9,283 nt of DNA from a bacterium. Lineage in GTDB: Bacteria; Vulcanimicrobiota; Xenobia; RGZZ01. Of the stretch, positions 7,453 to 9,283 are shown in pieces. Where the stretch lies: the NCBI GenBank assembly GCA_021782195.1, contig JAJXVI010000054.1:1-9283 (forward strand), given 5' to 3'. Made by a program: the position numbers and the translations under genes. Under the pieces are notes generated by a model, which made no database searches, was not told the origin of the DNA, and was given only the letters and a program-made list of their open reading frames with translations. Position 1 is the stretch's first letter. Each line of letters starts with the position of its first letter.

Positions 7453-7527
7453 GGTGGGCGCGGTTTCTTCACATCAAGCACCCTTCTCCTGCAGGGTCCA
7501 CGAGGGGGGCACGCCAATCAGCCACGT
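7453..7527. promoter_or_regulatory. short divergent promoter region between sat/cysC and the G3E GTPase gene
   Basis: Only 75 bases separate the two divergent starts, so both promoters must be packed here or extend into the genes. A perfect 8-bp palindrome CCTGCAGG lies at 7488-7495, nearly central. It could be an operator half or chance. A purine-rich GAGGGGGG at 7502-7509 lies about 18 bases before the GTPase ATG, too far for a normal ribosome binding site. No convincing -35/-10 pair was found by eye. Confidence 0.35.
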
Positions 7528-8580
7528 ATGACATCCACAGTTTCCCGCCCCGTCGAACTCCATCTGGTCACGGGTTTCCTCGGATCCGGCAAGACCACCC
7601 TGCTCCGCCGCCTGCTCGACCGGGGGATGTATGGAGAACGGGTGGTCGTGCTCGTGAACGAATTCGGGGACGTGGGCATTGACGGATCGCTGCTTCGACG
7701 CAGCGGTCGCCAGGTCGTCGAACTCGCCAGCGGCTGCGTCTGCTGCCAGATTGGCAACGACATGCTGGCATCCGTGTTCTCCATGATAGCCACGTGGCAG
7801 CCAGAGCACATCGTCATCGAGCTCACGGGAGTGGCCGAGCCCGGCCGCGTGCTGTCAGCGCTGACGTGCTCGTCCGACCTGATGGAAAAGGCGCGTCTCG
7901 AGCCCACCATCTGCGTCGTCGACTGCCACGCCTTCCCGAGACTCGGACCCGAGGAAGAATACTTCTTCTACTGTCAGGCCCAGGCGTCCGACATCATCCT
8001 GTTGAACAAGACCGACCTCGTGGACGCGGAAGACGTCGCGCGCGTGGAGGACGCGGTGCACGCGAGCAACCCACGGGCGCTGGTGATCCCGACGCGTCAC
8101 TGTTCCGTGGACCTGCGCGCAATCTTCGCGGCGTGCGTCCCCCCCGCGGAAGCCCACGCCGAAGCGTCCCCCGCGGAAGCCCACGCCGAAGCGTCCCCCG
8201 CGGAAGCCCACGCCGAAGCGTCCCCCGCGGAAGCCCACGCCGAAGCGTCCCCCGCGGAAGCCCACGCCGAAGCGTCCCCCGTCTTTGACAGCTGCACGTG
8301 GCGGGACGCGTCGCTCGTCCTCGACCGAGAACGGCTCGAAGCCTGGCTCGATGCGATGCCGGTCGGGGTCCTGCGCGTCAAGGGGACGGTCCGCCTCGAC
8401 GGTGGGGCGTTCTTCCTGAACCACGTCGGCGGACACTCGACCTGGGAACCTGCCTGCGAGGGGGACCCGTCCCCGAACACCCTGGTATTTATCGGACGCG
8501 GGTTTGACGTGCGGGAACTCCTCTCCACCCTGTCTTCCTGTCGACGCCAGCGCGGGCGCGGCCTTCGCCTCAGCGGCTGA
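7528..8580 (+). CDS. G3E-family GTPase (CobW/COG0523), probable metal chaperone, with a His/Glu repeat linker
   Basis: 350 residues. The GTPase domain (about 8-205) has Walker A GFLGSGKT (16-23), the family metal-binding CVCC (70-73), ELTGVAEP (98-105) and NKTD (160-163). A CobW C-terminal domain (about 250-335) follows, with the RVKGTVRLDGG and LVFIGRGFD strands. Family members use GTP hydrolysis to deliver Zn2+, Co2+ or another metal to client proteins in the cytoplasm. Between the domains, residues 207-251 are five identical nonapeptides AEAHAEASP, each with one His and two Glu. Other members often carry His-rich linkers here that are thought to bind metal. The ATG at 7528 is chosen because longer in-frame starts overlap the sat/cysC gene, but no strong ribosome binding site supports it. 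The metal and client cannot be told from the sequence. The neighbouring sulfurylase lacks a visible Cys zinc site, so it is not an obvious client. Confidence 0.92.
   Translation: MTSTVSRPVELHLVTGFLGSGKTTLLRRLLDRGMYGERVVVLVNEFGDVGIDGSLLRRSGRQVVELASGCVCCQIGNDMLASVFSMIATWQPEHIVIELTGVAEPGRVLSALTCSSDLMEKARLEPTICVVDCHAFPRLGPEEEYFFYCQAQASDIILLNKTDLVDAEDVARVEDAVHASNPRALVIPTRHCSVDLRAIFAACVPPAEAHAEASPAEAHAEASPAEAHAEASPAEAHAEASPAEAHAEASPVFDSCTWRDASLVLDRERLEAWLDAMPVGVLRVKGTVRLDGGAFFLNHVGGHSTWEPACEGDPSPNTLVFIGRGFDVRELLSTLSSCRRQRGRGLRLSG
8146..8280 (+). repeat. five perfect 27-bp coding repeats in the GTPase linker
   Basis: Five identical 27-base units run from 8146 to 8280, in frame, each encoding AEAHAEASP. 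There is no difference between copies even at synonymous positions, which indicates recent expansion or ongoing homogenisation. The unit length, a multiple of three, lets copy number change without breaking the gene. Each unit carries a run of five C on the coding strand. Confidence 0.97.
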
Positions 8581-8582
8581 AG

Positions 8583-8610
8583 CCGGGACGCGTCAGCGCG
8601 GCCCGGTTTT
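8583..8610 (+). terminator. intrinsic terminator of the G3E GTPase gene
   Basis: CCGGG (8583-8587) pairs with CCCGG (8602-8606). After one A/G mismatch, CGCG (8589-8592) pairs with CGCG (8597-8600) around a TCAG loop, and TTTT follows directly (8607-8610). It starts two bases after the GTPase stop codon. The loop holds the stop codon of the convergent gene (8593-8595), so the element overlaps that gene's 3' end. It has a T tract only in the forward direction. Confidence 0.75.
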
Positions 8611-9283
8611 CTGCATGCGAAGCAGATACTCGCGACTGTGTTCGATCTCACGACGCAACTGCGTCTCGCTGACCTTTCGTCGCAGGAGCGATTCCAGTTC
8701 CGCCGGGGTGGGAGCACGTCCCAGGAAATTGCGATAATCCGTTTCGATGAAGCGCGAACGGCAGGCGCGCGTACTGCGCAGCCACAGCCTCAGCGCGGTC
8801 TCGTTTTCGTTGCTCGTAACGGCGGCCGCGAGTTCCGCGGGGGACGGGAGGCGTCCGAGCAGCGCACGGTAGAGCCCGCGCACCATGCGTTCACGATACG
8901 CGACAGAGGCCTTCAGGGCGCGGCGGACGGCGAGTTCGTCCTCACCGGCAAAGCGCGTGGCCTCGGCCGCGGTCGGGGGACGCCCCAGAAGGTCGCGGAA
9001 CGCGCAACGCGTCATTCGCCGGCGATATTCTTCGGTACCCTGCAGGTACTGCCGAAGCGCCGACTCACTGGCCGTGGAGTGCACGAAGGCGTCACGCTCC
9101 GCGACGGTGGGCGCACGTCCGAGCAGTTCCTGATAGAGCAGGATGACGGTGTCGGTCCGACACTCTTGCGTCTGACGAAGCCAGCGACGGAACGTACACT
9201 CCGAGTGCGCGTGCGCTCGGAACGTCGCCAGTTCGCCCGCGCGCGGATCACGGTGGAGCACCTGACGACACAGCAGATCGGAA
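8593..9283 (-). CDS. DUF4214-like tandem-repeat protein (5' end outside the window)
   Basis: The frame is open from the window edge to the TGA at 8593-8595, covering about 229 residues. A GTG at 9261 is a possible start, but the reading continues upstream as SDLLCRQ, which completes a repeat, so the true start is probably outside. The protein is five consecutive units of about 44 residues: a helix with Leu-Tyr/Phe-Arg-x-LeuLeuGlyArg, a turn Ala-Pro-Thr/Ser-x-Ala-Glu, then a second helix ending in a Glu-Tyr-Arg or Ala-Cys-Arg block. LLGRAPT, LLGRPPT, LLGRLPS and FLGRAPT mark four of them, and LHRDP the diverged first. This matches the DUF4214 repeat seen in large secreted or surface proteins, and a related helical repeat occurs in phycobilisome linkers. 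The copies here are unusually Arg-rich. Function is unknown. It converges on the GTPase gene with 12 bases between the stops. Confidence 0.8.
   Translation of the reverse strand, partial: SDLLCRQVLHRDPRAGELATFRAHAHSECTFRRWLRQTQECRTDTVILLYQELLGRAPTVAERDAFVHSTASESALRQYLQGTEEYRRRMTRCAFRDLLGRPPTAAEATRFAGEDELAVRRALKASVAYRERMVRGLYRALLGRLPSPAELAAAVTSNENETALRLWLRSTRACRSRFIETDYRNFLGRAPTPAELESLLRRKVSETQLRREIEHSREYLLRMQKTGPR

Noticed and set aside
7369..7527. Extended start of the G3E GTPase at 7369.
   Set aside because: It would overlap the coding start of sat/cysC and add 53 residues unlike the family, whose N-terminus lies just before the P-loop.
8097..8717. Reverse-strand frame containing repeated GDASAWASA.
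   Set aside because: It is the antisense shadow of the GTPase repeat, and it overlaps both the GTPase and the DUF4214-like gene.

Overview
This is a GC-rich bacterial window (roughly two thirds G+C by eye) with Shine-Dalgarno-led genes, exported proteins with cleavable signal peptides, and a C-terminal CFI-box sorting-type tail. It looks like a Gram-negative environmental bacterium, but nothing in the sequence fixes the lineage. No rRNA, tRNA, insertion sequence, phage gene or CRISPR array was seen.

Layout. Positions 1-612 are mostly non-coding leader. A large secreted kexin-like subtilase with a P domain and CFI-box tail follows (613-3045, +), then a small two-membrane-segment protein with a DUF5666-like middle (3164-3631, +). 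The next interval holds a 20-bp minisatellite (about 3701-3940). Facing it is a secreted 204-residue protein (3945-4559, -) that resembles only the signal peptide and propeptide of a subtilase, with no catalytic domain. Divergent from that is an inositol-monophosphatase-superfamily enzyme (4682-5563, +). A second minisatellite with a unit of about 26 bp (5565-5693) separates it from a convergent fused ATP sulfurylase/APS kinase (5716-7452, -). Divergent from the fusion across only 75 bp is a G3E (CobW/COG0523) GTPase (7528-8580, +) carrying five perfect 27-bp in-frame repeats. It ends at a clear intrinsic terminator. The last gene, a DUF4214-like repeat protein (8593 to the window edge, -), is cut by the window.

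How the genes may work together. The left half is a secreted-protease neighbourhood: the subtilase, a small membrane protein that may be co-transcribed with it, and across the minisatellite a stand-alone propeptide-like protein that could be an inhibitor, a folding helper or a relic. The right half is sulfate activation: the fusion makes PAPS from sulfate, and the phosphatase-family enzyme is a reasonable candidate for removing the by-product PAP. No sulfotransferase or PAPS reductase is visible. The GTPase is probably a metal chaperone. Its link to the sulfate genes is only positional.

The most unusual points are the propeptide-only protein, its stop codon lying almost at the edge of the 20-bp array, and three unrelated minisatellites within about 4.6 kb, each with a run of five G (or five C) in its typical unit.
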